DNA of 64,000 nucleotides from Aeromicrobium endophyticum (lineage in GTDB: Bacteria > Actinomycetota > Actinomycetes > Propionibacteriales > Nocardioidaceae), in contig NZ_QUBR01000001.1 in the NCBI RefSeq assembly GCF_003586285.1, forward strand, positions 682,001 to 746,000, read 5' to 3'. Below the pieces are notes generated by a model that saw only the letters and a list, made by a program, of their open reading frames with translations, did not search any database and had not been told where the DNA came from. The number at the start of each line of letters is the position of its first letter. The stretch's first letter is position 1. Of the stretch, positions 16,608 through 24,408 are shown in pieces. A program made the position numbers and the translations under genes.

Positions 16608-16628
16608 GATGGTCCTCCGTGGCAGAAG

Positions 16629-16641
16629 TGAAGTCACTTCA
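16629..16641. promoter_or_regulatory. Operator before the acyl-CoA dehydrogenase at 15504
   Basis: TGAAGTCACTTCA is a perfect 13-base palindrome around a central C, 22 bases upstream of the ATG and overlapping the end of the -10 box. Confidence 0.75.
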
Positions 16642-16669
16642 GGTTACGACGCCCGGCCACGCCTGACAA
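16641..16669 (-). promoter_or_regulatory. Predicted promoter of the acyl-CoA dehydrogenase/hydrolase unit
   Basis: Minus strand TTGTCA (16669-16664), 17-base spacer, TAACCT (16646-16641), running straight into the operator. Confidence 0.65.
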
Positions 16670-16683
16670 GGCGCGACCACCCA

Positions 16684-16712
16684 TGGACGCTCGATGCAAA
16701 GTGAACTAGATT
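16684..16712 (+). promoter_or_regulatory. Predicted promoter of the SnoaL-like pair, leaderless
   Basis: TGGACG (16684-16689), 17-base spacer, TAGATT (16707-16712). The ATG at 16720 begins 8 bases after the -10 box and has no Shine-Dalgarno sequence, so the transcript probably starts at or next to the initiation codon. Confidence 0.55.
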
Positions 16713-16714
16713 CA
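16702..16714. promoter_or_regulatory. Operator before the SnoaL-like pair
   Basis: TGAACTAGATTCA, a near-perfect copy that contains the -10 box TAGATT. Repressor and RNA polymerase binding here would be mutually exclusive. Confidence 0.75.
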
Positions 16715-16719
16715 GTCGC

Positions 16720-17076
16720 ATGACCGATTCCACGCTCGTCGCGTACTACGCGGCCGTCGACGCGGGCGACTTCGACCAGGCGATGTCCCTGCTCGACCCC
16801 CACGTCGAGTTCGCGATGCACCTGCCCGCCACGACCAACCGCGGACACGGGCGCGAAGGACTGCGCGCCTACCTGACGGGTCGCGGCGACGTCGTCCGGG
16901 CGCACGTCCCGCTGCGCGTCTCGATGGTCGACGACGTCGAGTTCGTGCACGGCGCCGTCGTCGACGACGGCGTCACGACCACGGGGCACTTCACCGCGGC
17001 CGTGAGCAAGACGGCCGACGGACTCATCGCCCGCTACCAGGTCGTCTTCGCCACCGACTTCTCCCTGCTCCCCTGA
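16720..17076 (+). CDS. SnoaL-like / NTF2-fold protein
   Basis: A 118-residue cone-fold protein starting MTDSTLVAYYAAVDAGDFDQAM, with H-V-E-F near residue 29 and a GRxGLRAYL helix, the usual layout of SnoaL-like polyketide cyclases and ketosteroid isomerases. No leader and no ribosome site; the operator touches the start region. Followed after 13 bases by a second, related NTF2-like gene. Possible isomerase or dehydratase of a ring or enol intermediate. Catalytic residues cannot be assigned. Confidence 0.78.
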   Translation: MTDSTLVAYYAAVDAGDFDQAMSLLDPHVEFAMHLPATTNRGHGREGLRAYLTGRGDVVRAHVPLRVSMVDDVEFVHGAVVDDGVTTTGHFTAAVSKTADGLIARYQVVFATDFSLLP

Positions 17077-17089
17077 CCCGAGGACGATC

Positions 17090-17458
17090 ATGACCGCCAC
17101 ACCCCACCTCGACCGCTGGTTCGCCACGATGGACTCCGACGACCCCGACCACGTGCTCGACCAGATCACCGACGACTTCGTGATGTCCATCCAGTTCTCC
17201 AAGGGCGGGGGCCAGAGTGCCGAGTTCCGCGGCGACCGGGACGGGCTGGTCGCCTACCTGCAGCAGCGCGAGAAGAGCGTGCTGGTGCACGAGGTGCAGT
17301 CGTCCGCCACGGTCGACGACGTCGAGATGTGCCTCGGTCGCACCACCCGCGACGGCGAGTTCGAGGCACAGTTCACCGCGACGGCCCAGATCGACCCCGC
17401 GACGGGGCACCTGCGTCGCCTGCTGATCTGCCGCACGCCGGAGATCAGCTTCGAGTGA
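17090..17458 (+). CDS. SnoaL-like / NTF2-fold protein
   Basis: A 122-residue NTF2-like protein (HLDRWFATMDSDDPDHVLDQI at the N-terminus, then FRGDRDGLVAYL), a distant paralogue of the upstream gene. Its last 14 bases overlap the convergent ene-reductase gene (17445-19370), so the two transcripts are antisense at their ends. The pair may form a heterodimer or act on successive intermediates; inference. Confidence 0.78.
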   Translation: MTATPHLDRWFATMDSDDPDHVLDQITDDFVMSIQFSKGGGQSAEFRGDRDGLVAYLQQREKSVLVHEVQSSATVDDVEMCLGRTTRDGEFEAQFTATAQIDPATGHLRRLLICRTPEISFE

Positions 17459-19370
17459 GCCCGAGGGAGGCACCCACGCGGTAGCCGTCGGCGATCGCGT
17501 GCCCGATGCGTCGCGGCGCGACGCAGTCGCCGATGCGCACCAGACCGGCGCTGCCGAACGAGTCGGTGACGGCCCGGTCGCGGTGCCACACGACGAGGTC
17601 CGGCTCGACGCCCACCGGTGGACCGCCGAACACCGGCGCCAAGGCCCAGCCGTCACCGCTCGCCTCGAGACGGTGACCGATCGTCACGCGTGCACCGCCG
17701 GAGGCCAACCGCGTCAGCAGAGGCCCCTGGCTCTCGTGCGGCACCCTCGGTGCGCAGGCCGTCAGCGCCGTCGCCACGTGCACCGACCATCCTGACCGCG
17801 CCAGCGATTCCGCCGCGTTGAACACCGGCCAGAAGCCGTCCGACTCGTCGTAGACCAGCGCAGTGCCACGGCCGACGGGGACCGGCGCGCCCGCGAGGAC
17901 GTCCTCGACCGACAGGACCCGGCGCCCCGCTGCCGCATCCGGCGCAGGGCCCGGCACCGCACCGGTCGCCAGGACGACGTCGTCGGCGATGCCGTGGATC
18001 TCGACGAGGTCGTCGCGCGAGATCGGAGCGCCGAGGTGGACGTCGACCCTCAGGCGCCGCACCTCGCGCTCGAGGTGGTCGACGACGTCGAGCAGGGCGG
18101 CGCGGTGCGGGGCAGCAGCGGCGAGCCGCAGCGCTCCCCCGGTGCTGGTCGCTGCTTCGTACAACGTGACCCGGTGCCCCCGCAGCGCGGCGACACGAGC
18201 CGCCTCCAGACCGGCAGGACCCGCGCCGACCACGTGGACCTCCCGCGGGCGGTCGATCGGCGTGGTCAGCCCCGGGTGTCGCCCACGACCGACCTCGGCG
18301 TTGACGGCGCAGTGCAGGTGGGGGTCGAAGGCACGGCAGTCCTGGTTGACGCCGATGCAGCTGCGCACCTCGTCGAGCCGGCTGTCCCGCGACTTGGCAG
18401 GCAGCTCGGGGTCGGCGATCAGCGCCCGGGCCATGCCGACGAGATCGGCCTTGCCCGTCCGCACCACGGTGTCGGCCGTGCCCGCGTCGCGGATGCGCTG
18501 CCCCACCAGCACGGGCAGCCCCGTCGCGGCGCGCACCCGGGCCGCCGACTCGACGGCGACCGCGTCGGGGCCGGTCGAGTCCTTGACGTAGGAGCCGCGC
18601 GTGCCGTGGGTGATGCTCAGGTAGTCGACGTCTCCGCGGGCCGCCAGGTGCTCGGCCACCAGCAGGCAGTGGTCGATGCCGGTACCGCCCGACACCTCCT
18701 CCTCGGCGCTCAGGCGCACGCCCAGGACGAAGTCGGGTCCCGTCTCGCGGCGGATCGCGTCGATCACCTCGTCGAGGAACCGCAGGCGTCCCGCGAGATC
18801 GCCGCCGTGCTCGTCGGTGCGCAGGTTGGTGGCGGACGACATGAACTGGGCGACGAGGTATCCGTGCGCGGCGTGGATCTCGACGCCATCGAGCCCCGCC
18901 CGCTCGAGGTGACGTGCCGACAGGCCCCACGCATCCACCTGGTCGCGGATCTCGTCGGACGTCAGGACGTGCGGCGGGTACGCGTCACGAGCGGTGCGGA
19001 CGGCCGACGGTGCCACCGACGGGACGTCGGCCTCGGCTCCGATGCCCTCCCGGCCGAGGTGCACCAGCTGCCCGATCATGAACGCGCCGTGACGGTGGGC
19101 GGCCTCGGCCTTGTGGCGCATGGGCGGCACCACCTCCTCGAGGTAGGCCGCGACGAGCTTGCCGCCCCGCGGGTACGACGAGGGATGGACGACGGCCGCA
19201 CCGGTGATGATGAGGCCGACGCCGCCCTCAGCCAGCCGCTCGACGTGCTCGACGTCGCCGGAGGTCGGCAACCCGCCCTCGACCAGGCTCGTCCCGGCCG
19301 GCAGCGAGACGAGCCGGTTGCGCAGCTCGAGCCCGCGGAGCCGGAAGCCCGAGAACGCGTGGTCGAACAT
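17445..19370 (-). CDS. FMN/FAD ene-reductase (2,4-dienoyl-CoA reductase / BaiCD-like OYE family)
   Basis: A 641-residue two-module flavoenzyme. Residues 1-335 form an OYE-type FMN barrel (HAAHGYL near 166-172, N-L-R-T-D-E-H-G-G near 182-190); residues 376-640 form the FAD/NAD(P) module (VVGAGPAGLEA near 380). The iron-sulfur linker keeps Cys338, Cys345 and Cys354, but the usual second ligand of C-I-G-C-N is Val341, so a normal 4Fe-4S cluster is uncertain. Last gene of the unit starting at 22976, 1 base after the permease. Relatives reduce dienoyl-CoA or the enone/dienone of steroids and bile acids; this one could also run as a dehydrogenase. Confidence 0.88.
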   Translation of the reverse strand: MFDHAFSGFRLRGLELRNRLVSLPAGTSLVEGGLPTSGDVEHVERLAEGGVGLIITGAAVVHPSSYPRGGKLVAAYLEEVVPPMRHKAEAAHRHGAFMIGQLVHLGREGIGAEADVPSVAPSAVRTARDAYPPHVLTSDEIRDQVDAWGLSARHLERAGLDGVEIHAAHGYLVAQFMSSATNLRTDEHGGDLAGRLRFLDEVIDAIRRETGPDFVLGVRLSAEEEVSGGTGIDHCLLVAEHLAARGDVDYLSITHGTRGSYVKDSTGPDAVAVESAARVRAATGLPVLVGQRIRDAGTADTVVRTGKADLVGMARALIADPELPAKSRDSRLDEVRSCIGVNQDCRAFDPHLHCAVNAEVGRGRHPGLTTPIDRPREVHVVGAGPAGLEAARVAALRGHRVTLYEAATSTGGALRLAAAAPHRAALLDVVDHLEREVRRLRVDVHLGAPISRDDLVEIHGIADDVVLATGAVPGPAPDAAAGRRVLSVEDVLAGAPVPVGRGTALVYDESDGFWPVFNAAESLARSGWSVHVATALTACAPRVPHESQGPLLTRLASGGARVTIGHRLEASGDGWALAPVFGGPPVGVEPDLVVWHRDRAVTDSFGSAGLVRIGDCVAPRRIGHAIADGYRVGASLGLTRS

Positions 19371-19371
19371 G

Positions 19372-21066
19372 TCAGAGGTTGTCGAGCACGTTGCGTCCGC
19401 CGATCAGCATCGCCAGCGCGACGCCGAGGCCCGTGACCGCGGTCATCAGCAGCGCCATCGCCGCGACCAGCGGGTACGAGCCGTTGGCCCACAGGTCGTA
19501 CAGGCGGGTGCCCATCACCTGCGTCGTGGGAGATCGCACCAAGAGCGAGGCTGCGAACTCGTGGGTGAGCAGGATGAACATGAGCGCGACCGCGCTCAGG
19601 ATCGCGGGCCGCATCAGCGGCAGGATGATCCGGACGTTCGTCGTGAACGAGCTGGCCCCGCTCGTCGCCGACGCCTCGATGTAGGTCTCGCCGAGGGCGA
19701 GCAGCGCCGTCATCTGCAGACGTGTCGCGAACGGGATCATCAGCACGATGTAGACCAGCACGATGACGGTCCGTGTGCCGTAGAGGATGATCGGGGGCTC
19801 GGTGTAGGTCAGCAGGAAGCCGACGCCGAAGATCACGGCGGGGATGCCCAGCGGCAGCGCCGACACGAGGTCGGCCACCAGGCGGATCACGGGATAGCGG
19901 CGCCCCCGGACCAGCAGGTTGGCGATCATGAAGCCGATCGGCACGCAGAACAGCACCGCGATGGACGACGCCACGACGCTCGTCACGACTGAGTCCATGA
20001 TGTCGGACGTCTGGAAGAGCGTGCGGAAGTTGTCGAGCGTCAGCAGGCCCCAGCTGATCGACGATGACCAGTACGGCGTCAGCGCGACCAGGATCAGGCC
20101 GATCAGCGGCAGCACGAGCGCGACGATGCCGTAGACGACGATCGTCGCCACGGCCCAGCGCGAGCGGACCGGCGCCGACTTGAACGCCTTGCCTCCGTGC
20201 GTGACGAAGCGGGTCTGGTCGCCCAGCAGCAGCTTCTGCCCGAGCACCACGACCAGGCCCAGCACCACGAGGGGCGAGCCGGCTGCCGCGGCGGCCGCGA
20301 AGTCGGACGGCGACTCCGAGACGCGCCGGTACATCTCGGTCGTGAGCACCTTGACGCCGGTGTTGGACCCCAGCAGGAGGGGCCCCGTGAACTGGCCGAG
20401 ACCCAGCAGCAGTGCCACGCCGCCGCCGTAGATGAGGGACGGCCGCAGCAGCGGCAGCACGACGCGGAAGAACACGCCGATCGTCGACGAGCCGCTCGTC
20501 TGGGCGGCCTCGAGGTGCTCGGCGCTGATGGACGCCATGCCGGCGCTGACGAAGAGGTAGACGAACGAGGTGAGCCCGAACCCCGTCAGGATGATGATCC
20601 AGGTGGGCGTGTAGATGTCGATCGGGCCGCTCTCGAGGTGGTTCCACCACGGGAGGTGACGCATCGCGGCGTTGAGGTAGCCGGGCCCCGGTGAGAGCAG
20701 GAAGGCCCAGCCCACGACGTTGGCGACGGCGGGCAGCACGATCGGCAGCACCGGGACGATGCGCAGGAAGGCGAACTTCCGCGGCAGGCGGCTGGTCGCG
20801 AACGCCAGGATCGTGCCGAGCACCATCGCGATGACCAGCGAGAAGAACGCCAGCTGCACCGTCGTCCAGATGACCTCGCCGATGTCGTCGCGGCCGTACT
20901 GCGACGTGTATCCCCGGGCCCCGTCGGCGAACGCCAGCGACTGCAGGCGGTACAGCGGCAGCACGATCATGTAGATCAGCGCGGCGGCGAGCACCAGGTA
21001 GCCGATCCGGCCGCCCCATCCCCGCGAGCGGATGCGGCTCATCGGCGCGGCGAGCACCGCGGCCAT
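19372..21066 (-). CDS. ABC transporter permease, fused two-half type (iron/thiamine/polyamine importer class)
   Basis: A 564-residue membrane protein with about twelve helices in two homologous halves. Each half ends with an EAA-type coupling loop: E-A-A-Q-T-S-G near residue 200 and E-A-S-A-T-S-G near 460, each followed by LPLxRP. This is the FbpB/ThiP layout. TGATG overlap with the ATPase gene sets the start. It forms an importer with 21066-22199 and probably with the lipoprotein at 26472-27512, whose promoter has the same operator and CRP-like element. The substrate is probably the island's carbon source rather than iron. Confidence 0.9.
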   Translation of the reverse strand: MAAVLAAPMSRIRSRGWGGRIGYLVLAAALIYMIVLPLYRLQSLAFADGARGYTSQYGRDDIGEVIWTTVQLAFFSLVIAMVLGTILAFATSRLPRKFAFLRIVPVLPIVLPAVANVVGWAFLLSPGPGYLNAAMRHLPWWNHLESGPIDIYTPTWIIILTGFGLTSFVYLFVSAGMASISAEHLEAAQTSGSSTIGVFFRVVLPLLRPSLIYGGGVALLLGLGQFTGPLLLGSNTGVKVLTTEMYRRVSESPSDFAAAAAAGSPLVVLGLVVVLGQKLLLGDQTRFVTHGGKAFKSAPVRSRWAVATIVVYGIVALVLPLIGLILVALTPYWSSSISWGLLTLDNFRTLFQTSDIMDSVVTSVVASSIAVLFCVPIGFMIANLLVRGRRYPVIRLVADLVSALPLGIPAVIFGVGFLLTYTEPPIILYGTRTVIVLVYIVLMIPFATRLQMTALLALGETYIEASATSGASSFTTNVRIILPLMRPAILSAVALMFILLTHEFAASLLVRSPTTQVMGTRLYDLWANGSYPLVAAMALLMTAVTGLGVALAMLIGGRNVLDNL

Positions 21067-22199
21067 CAGACGGCCACCGACTCGCGCTCGGCCGACCGGG
21101 CCGGGTCGGCGGCGTAGGTGCGCACGTCGGTGGGGTTGAAGCTCACCACGACCGGCGCTCCCTCCTCGGCGGTCGGCAGCCACGCGCCGTGCTCGCGGGT
21201 ATCGGCCTGCAGGGTCAGCCGCTCGCCGGCGACGTCGACGAGCACGTCGTAGTGACGTCCGCCGAACTCGGTGGTGACGAGCGTGGCGTGCAGGACGGTG
21301 GAGCCGTGCGGTGCGTCCTCGACCGCCCGGTGCAGGTGCAGGTCGGCGGGCCGCAGCCGCGCGATGATCTCGTCGGCTCCTCCCCGCTCGGGCGAGCGCG
21401 AGCCGAGGTCGAGCACGTCGCCGTTCGCGGTCTGCCATCCCTCGTGGTGACGGGTCAGGACGAGGCGGTTGCCCATCCCGATGAAGGCAGCCACGTAGTC
21501 GGACCCGGGCTCGTCGAACACGCGCTGAGGCGTGTCGCACTGCTCGAGACGTCCGTCCTTCATGATGGCCAGGCGGTCGCCCAAGGCGAAGGCCTCGGAC
21601 TGGTCGTGGGTCACGAAGACCGCGCTGAAGCCCAGGCGCTGGTGCAGCTGGTGGATCTGCGTGCGCACCTGGTCGCGCAGGCGGGCGTCGAGGTTGCTGA
21701 GGGGCTCGTCGAACAGCACCAGGTCGGGCTCGGCGACCAGGCCTCGCGCGACGGCGACCCGCTGCTGCTGGCCGCCGCTGAGCTGCGACGGGTACCGGTC
21801 GAGCAGGTGGCCGGTGTCGACCATCGCGGCCGCCTTGTCGACGGCGCCGCTGCGCAGCGCCTCCTTCTTGCGACGCACCTTGAGCGGGTAGCCGATGTTG
21901 TCGCGGACGGTCATGTGCGGCCACAGCGCGTACGACTGGAAGATCATGCCGATGTTGCGTCGATGGGTGGCGACGTCGGTGTGGGTCTTGGCGTCGAAGA
22001 CCGTCCGGTCGCCGAACGAGATGGTGCCGCCCTCAGGGGTCTCGAGCCCGGCCAGGCAGCGCAGCGTCGTCGTCTTGCCGCAGCCGCTGGGGCCGAGCAG
22101 CACGACGAACTCGCCCTCGTCGATCGTCAGCTCGAGATCGTCCACGATGGTGTTGCTCCCGAACCGCTTGGTCAGGTTGGAGATCGTGATTCCGGACAT
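21066..22199 (-). CDS. ABC transporter ATP-binding protein (iron/polyamine importer class)
   Basis: A 377-residue ATPase. Walker A GPSGCGKTT (near residue 36), Q-loop FQSYALWPH, signature LSGGQQQRVAVARG (near 135), Walker B LVLFDEP, H-loop VFVTHDQ, and a C-terminal TOBE-like regulatory domain. ATG 22199 with AAGG upstream is preferred to a GTG at 22208. Second gene of the SDR-ATPase-permease-ene-reductase unit. Pairs with the fused permease. Confidence 0.92.
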   Translation of the reverse strand: MSGITISNLTKRFGSNTIVDDLELTIDEGEFVVLLGPSGCGKTTTLRCLAGLETPEGGTISFGDRTVFDAKTHTDVATHRRNIGMIFQSYALWPHMTVRDNIGYPLKVRRKKEALRSGAVDKAAAMVDTGHLLDRYPSQLSGGQQQRVAVARGLVAEPDLVLFDEPLSNLDARLRDQVRTQIHQLHQRLGFSAVFVTHDQSEAFALGDRLAIMKDGRLEQCDTPQRVFDEPGSDYVAAFIGMGNRLVLTRHHEGWQTANGDVLDLGSRSPERGGADEIIARLRPADLHLHRAVEDAPHGSTVLHATLVTTEFGGRHYDVLVDVAGERLTLQADTREHGAWLPTAEEGAPVVVSFNPTDVRTYAADPARSAERESVAV

Positions 22200-22214
22200 C
22201 TGTGTCACCTTCGG

Positions 22215-22976
22215 TCAGGTCGTGGTCTTGGTCGGGGTCGAGCGGCCGGCTGCGGTGCCGCCGTCGATGATGAAGTCGGTGCCGGTCACGTACGCCGCCT
22301 CGTCGCTCAGCAGGAACGCGATCGCCGAGGCCACCTCGTCCGGGGTGCCGCGTCGGCCCAGCGGGATGGAGCGGACGTACGCGTCCATGTCGGTCTGGTC
22401 GAAGCCGGGGCCGTCGGTGATCGGCGTGTCGATGCTGCCGGGGCACACGGCGTTGACCCGGATGCCGCGCTCGGCCAGCTCGAGCGAGGCGACCCGCGAG
22501 AGCGCCCGGACGCCGAACTTGGACGCACCGTAGGCACCGAGCCCGGTGGTCGCCAGCACACCGCGCAGCGATGACAACGTCACCACCGCTCCACCGGACG
22601 CCATGGACCGTGCGGCGGCGCGGAGCGCCAGGAACGTCGACACGAGGTTGAGGTCGACCATGCGACGGAACTCGTCGAGCGAGGTGTCGACCAGGGTCGA
22701 CCTCGACGCGGCTCCGGCCGAGTGGACGAGGAGGTCGAACGATCCGTCGGTGGTCATGCCGTCGCACACGAGGTCCCAGTCGGCCTCGGACGTCACGTCG
22801 AGCACCTCGAACCGCGCTCCGGAGCCGAGCTCGGCCGCCAGCCGCGTGCCGGCCTCACCGTCGACGTCCGTCAGCACCACCCGCGCGCCCCGCCGGGCGA
22901 GCAGGGTCGCCGCGGCCGCACCGATGCCGCTGGCGGCGCCGGTGACGAGCGCGGTGCGTCCCGTGAAGCTCGACAT
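22215..22976 (-). CDS. SDR family oxidoreductase
   Basis: A 253-residue SDR with GAASGIGAA (near residue 13), DVDGE (Asp after strand 2, typical of NAD preference), HSAGAA in place of NNAG, TLSSLRG, YGASK and PGSIDTPITDG. AGGAGAG precedes the ATG by 6 bases. First gene of the transporter/ene-reductase unit. Its promoter has -35 TTGACG, 17 bases, -10 TACACT, an adjoining operator, and a CRP-type half-palindrome pair over the -35. Confidence 0.9.
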   Translation of the reverse strand: MSSFTGRTALVTGAASGIGAAAATLLARRGARVVLTDVDGEAGTRLAAELGSGARFEVLDVTSEADWDLVCDGMTTDGSFDLLVHSAGAASRSTLVDTSLDEFRRMVDLNLVSTFLALRAAARSMASGGAVVTLSSLRGVLATTGLGAYGASKFGVRALSRVASLELAERGIRVNAVCPGSIDTPITDGPGFDQTDMDAYVRSIPLGRRGTPDEVASAIAFLLSDEAAYVTGTDFIIDGGTAAGRSTPTKTTT

Positions 22977-22991
22977 CGTGTCTCTCCTAAA

Positions 22992-23009
22992 TGAACCGAT
23001 CTCAGTTCA
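22992..23009. promoter_or_regulatory. Operator before the SDR/ABC unit
   Basis: TGAACCGATCTCAGTTCA has outer arms TGAAC and GTTCA eight bases apart, and contains the 13-base form TGAACTGAGATCG on the minus strand. The same 18-base layout recurs only at the binding-protein promoter (27527-27544). Confidence 0.7.
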
Positions 23010-23037
23010 GTGTACGGACGCCGTCATGTGACGTCAA
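23009..23037 (-). promoter_or_regulatory. Predicted promoter of the SDR/ABC/ene-reductase unit
   Basis: Minus strand TTGACG (23037-23032), 17-base spacer, TACACT (23014-23009), followed at once by the operator. Confidence 0.7.
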
Positions 23038-23041
23038 TCAC
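23027..23041. promoter_or_regulatory. CRP/GlxR-like site over the -35 box
   Basis: TGTGACGTCAATCAC fits TGTGA-N6-TCAC(A), the consensus of Crp/Fnr-family regulators such as GlxR. The identical 15 bases lie at the same distance from the operator at 27562-27576, which argues for function. Confidence 0.6.
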
Positions 23042-24342
23042 CGGTCACGGGTCAGACGGCGCACCGGTGGCGGTCTCCAGGAGTCGTCCGTCGGCCCGTA
23101 GAGCCGCAGCATCAGCCGGAACGGGCCGTCCGGTGCCGGCAGCCAGTTCGTCCCCGCGTGCGACGGTCGCGACGACGACAGGTGCACCACGATCGAGCCG
23201 TCGTCCGAGCGCCGGAGGCCCGGCGTCCGATCGCCGATGGAGTACCGGGCAGCGTCGTTGGCGACCAGCAGGCCGGCTGCGTGGTACATCGTCAACGACC
23301 AGAAGGAGCGGACCGGCGGGAGGTCCGCTCCGTCGAGGACGATCTCGTAGTCGGCACTCGACGCGTCGAGAGGCGCTCCGTCGGCATCGGTCTCGCACAC
23401 GGGGTAGACCGCCTCGACCGCCGGGTTGACGAAGATCTGCGAGTAGGCGACCGCGGCCCGCAGCAGCACGTCGTCCCCGAAGTCGGGCCCCCGCCAGTTG
23501 ACCGCCCAGCCGTTGACCGTCTCGCCCATGGTGCGCACGTGGGCGTCGATGCGCGCCAGACCGGACCGCAGGCCGGCGACGACCGCAGCGTCTCGCCCCT
23601 GCTCGCAGGTCACGAGATCGGTACGCACGATCGCGGGGACCGAGCCCGGATCGGTGTCGGCGACCACCGCGGAGATGGCCCTCCCGAAGGCGGAGGGTTC
23701 GACGGTCTCGGCAGCCCGGTCGACGGCGGCGAGAGCGATGTCCCGCTGGCCCGTCGACGACACGCGCCCGTCCACGCCCGCGAGGTCGGTCAGCGCGATC
23801 GCGCCCTGCAGCGCGTGGACGCGCTCCAGGTCGGACGGATCGCCGGGCTCGACGAGGATGCGGACGCACAGCATGAGGAAGCGGTGCGGCGTCGTGAGCT
23901 CGACGCCGTCGTCGCCCTCCCGCCGAGCGAGGGGCCCGCGCCGGAGCGTCACCGGGGGCAGCTGCCCACCGTGGGTCCGTCGCCCCAGCGCCCACGGGCT
24001 GCTGGCGTCGGCCAGCGCCACCTGCACGCTGTAGTAGCGGTCGCCGAGGTCCGGCATGACGAGTCGTCTCGGGCCGGCGTCCAGGTCGATCCACGCCACC
24101 GAGTAGAGGGTGTCGACGTTGGGGGCCACCCCCACGCGCAGCTCGGGGCTCGACAGCTCGCGCTGGTGCCCGAACGTGCCGACGGCTGCGCCTGCCGAGG
24201 TCGGCGGGCGCGGAGCAGCCGGCGCCGCCGGCTGCGTGAAGTTGAGCCGCACGCGCTGCGCGAACACCAGAGGGAATCCCCAGATCTGCAGCCGCGCAGC
24301 CGCCTGCTCGACGTCGTCCGTCGACGGCGAAGTCGTCGTCAT
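23038..24342 (-). CDS. DUF1254/DUF1214 domain protein
   Basis: A 434-residue protein with an N-terminal DUF1254 region (PNVDTLYSVAWIDLDAGP near residues 75-92, DRYYSVQ near 100) and a C-terminal DUF1214 region (SFWSLTMYHAAGLL near 345, NWLPAP near 405, FRLMLRLYGP near 414). No signal peptide is evident. Paralogue of the divergent gene 24409-25734. GAGGAGG precedes the ATG. The family's biochemical role is not established; here both copies share one perfect operator, tying them to the pathway or to substrate handling at the envelope. Confidence 0.85.
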   Translation of the reverse strand: MTTTSPSTDDVEQAAARLQIWGFPLVFAQRVRLNFTQPAAPAAPRPPTSAGAAVGTFGHQRELSSPELRVGVAPNVDTLYSVAWIDLDAGPRRLVMPDLGDRYYSVQVALADASSPWALGRRTHGGQLPPVTLRRGPLARREGDDGVELTTPHRFLMLCVRILVEPGDPSDLERVHALQGAIALTDLAGVDGRVSSTGQRDIALAAVDRAAETVEPSAFGRAISAVVADTDPGSVPAIVRTDLVTCEQGRDAAVVAGLRSGLARIDAHVRTMGETVNGWAVNWRGPDFGDDVLLRAAVAYSQIFVNPAVEAVYPVCETDADGAPLDASSADYEIVLDGADLPPVRSFWSLTMYHAAGLLVANDAARYSIGDRTPGLRRSDDGSIVVHLSSSRPSHAGTNWLPAPDGPFRLMLRLYGPTDDSWRPPPVRRLTRDR

Positions 24343-24357
24343 TGCCCCTCCTCGCAG

Positions 24358-24374
24358 ATTGAACTAAGTTCAAT
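24358..24374. promoter_or_regulatory. Operator between the two DUF1254 genes, best copy
   Basis: ATTGAACTAAGTTCAAT is a perfect inverted repeat with 8-base arms around one central base, the best-conserved copy in the window. It lies 15 bases from the leftward ATG and 34 from the rightward ATG, so one site can control both divergent units. Confidence 0.82.
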
Positions 24375-24408
24375 TAGGAACTGTAGCGAAGCACACGAGG
24401 AGCGCGGG

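Noticed and set aside
17445..19370. Mycofactocin-linked oxidoreductase system
   Set aside because: No mycofactocin biosynthesis genes or precursor peptide are present, and the SDRs lack the insertion seen in mycofactocin-coupled SDRs.
19372..22199. Thiamine or iron transporter controlled by a riboswitch or iron regulator
   Set aside because: No TPP-like conserved segments or iron box seen in 22977-23037; the gap is filled by a promoter, the TetR-type operator and the Crp-like site.
23158..24408. N-terminal extension of the plus-strand DUF1254 protein
   Set aside because: The extra 417 codons are antisense to the paralogue gene and cross the operator; ATG 24409 has a good ribosome site and a family-like start.
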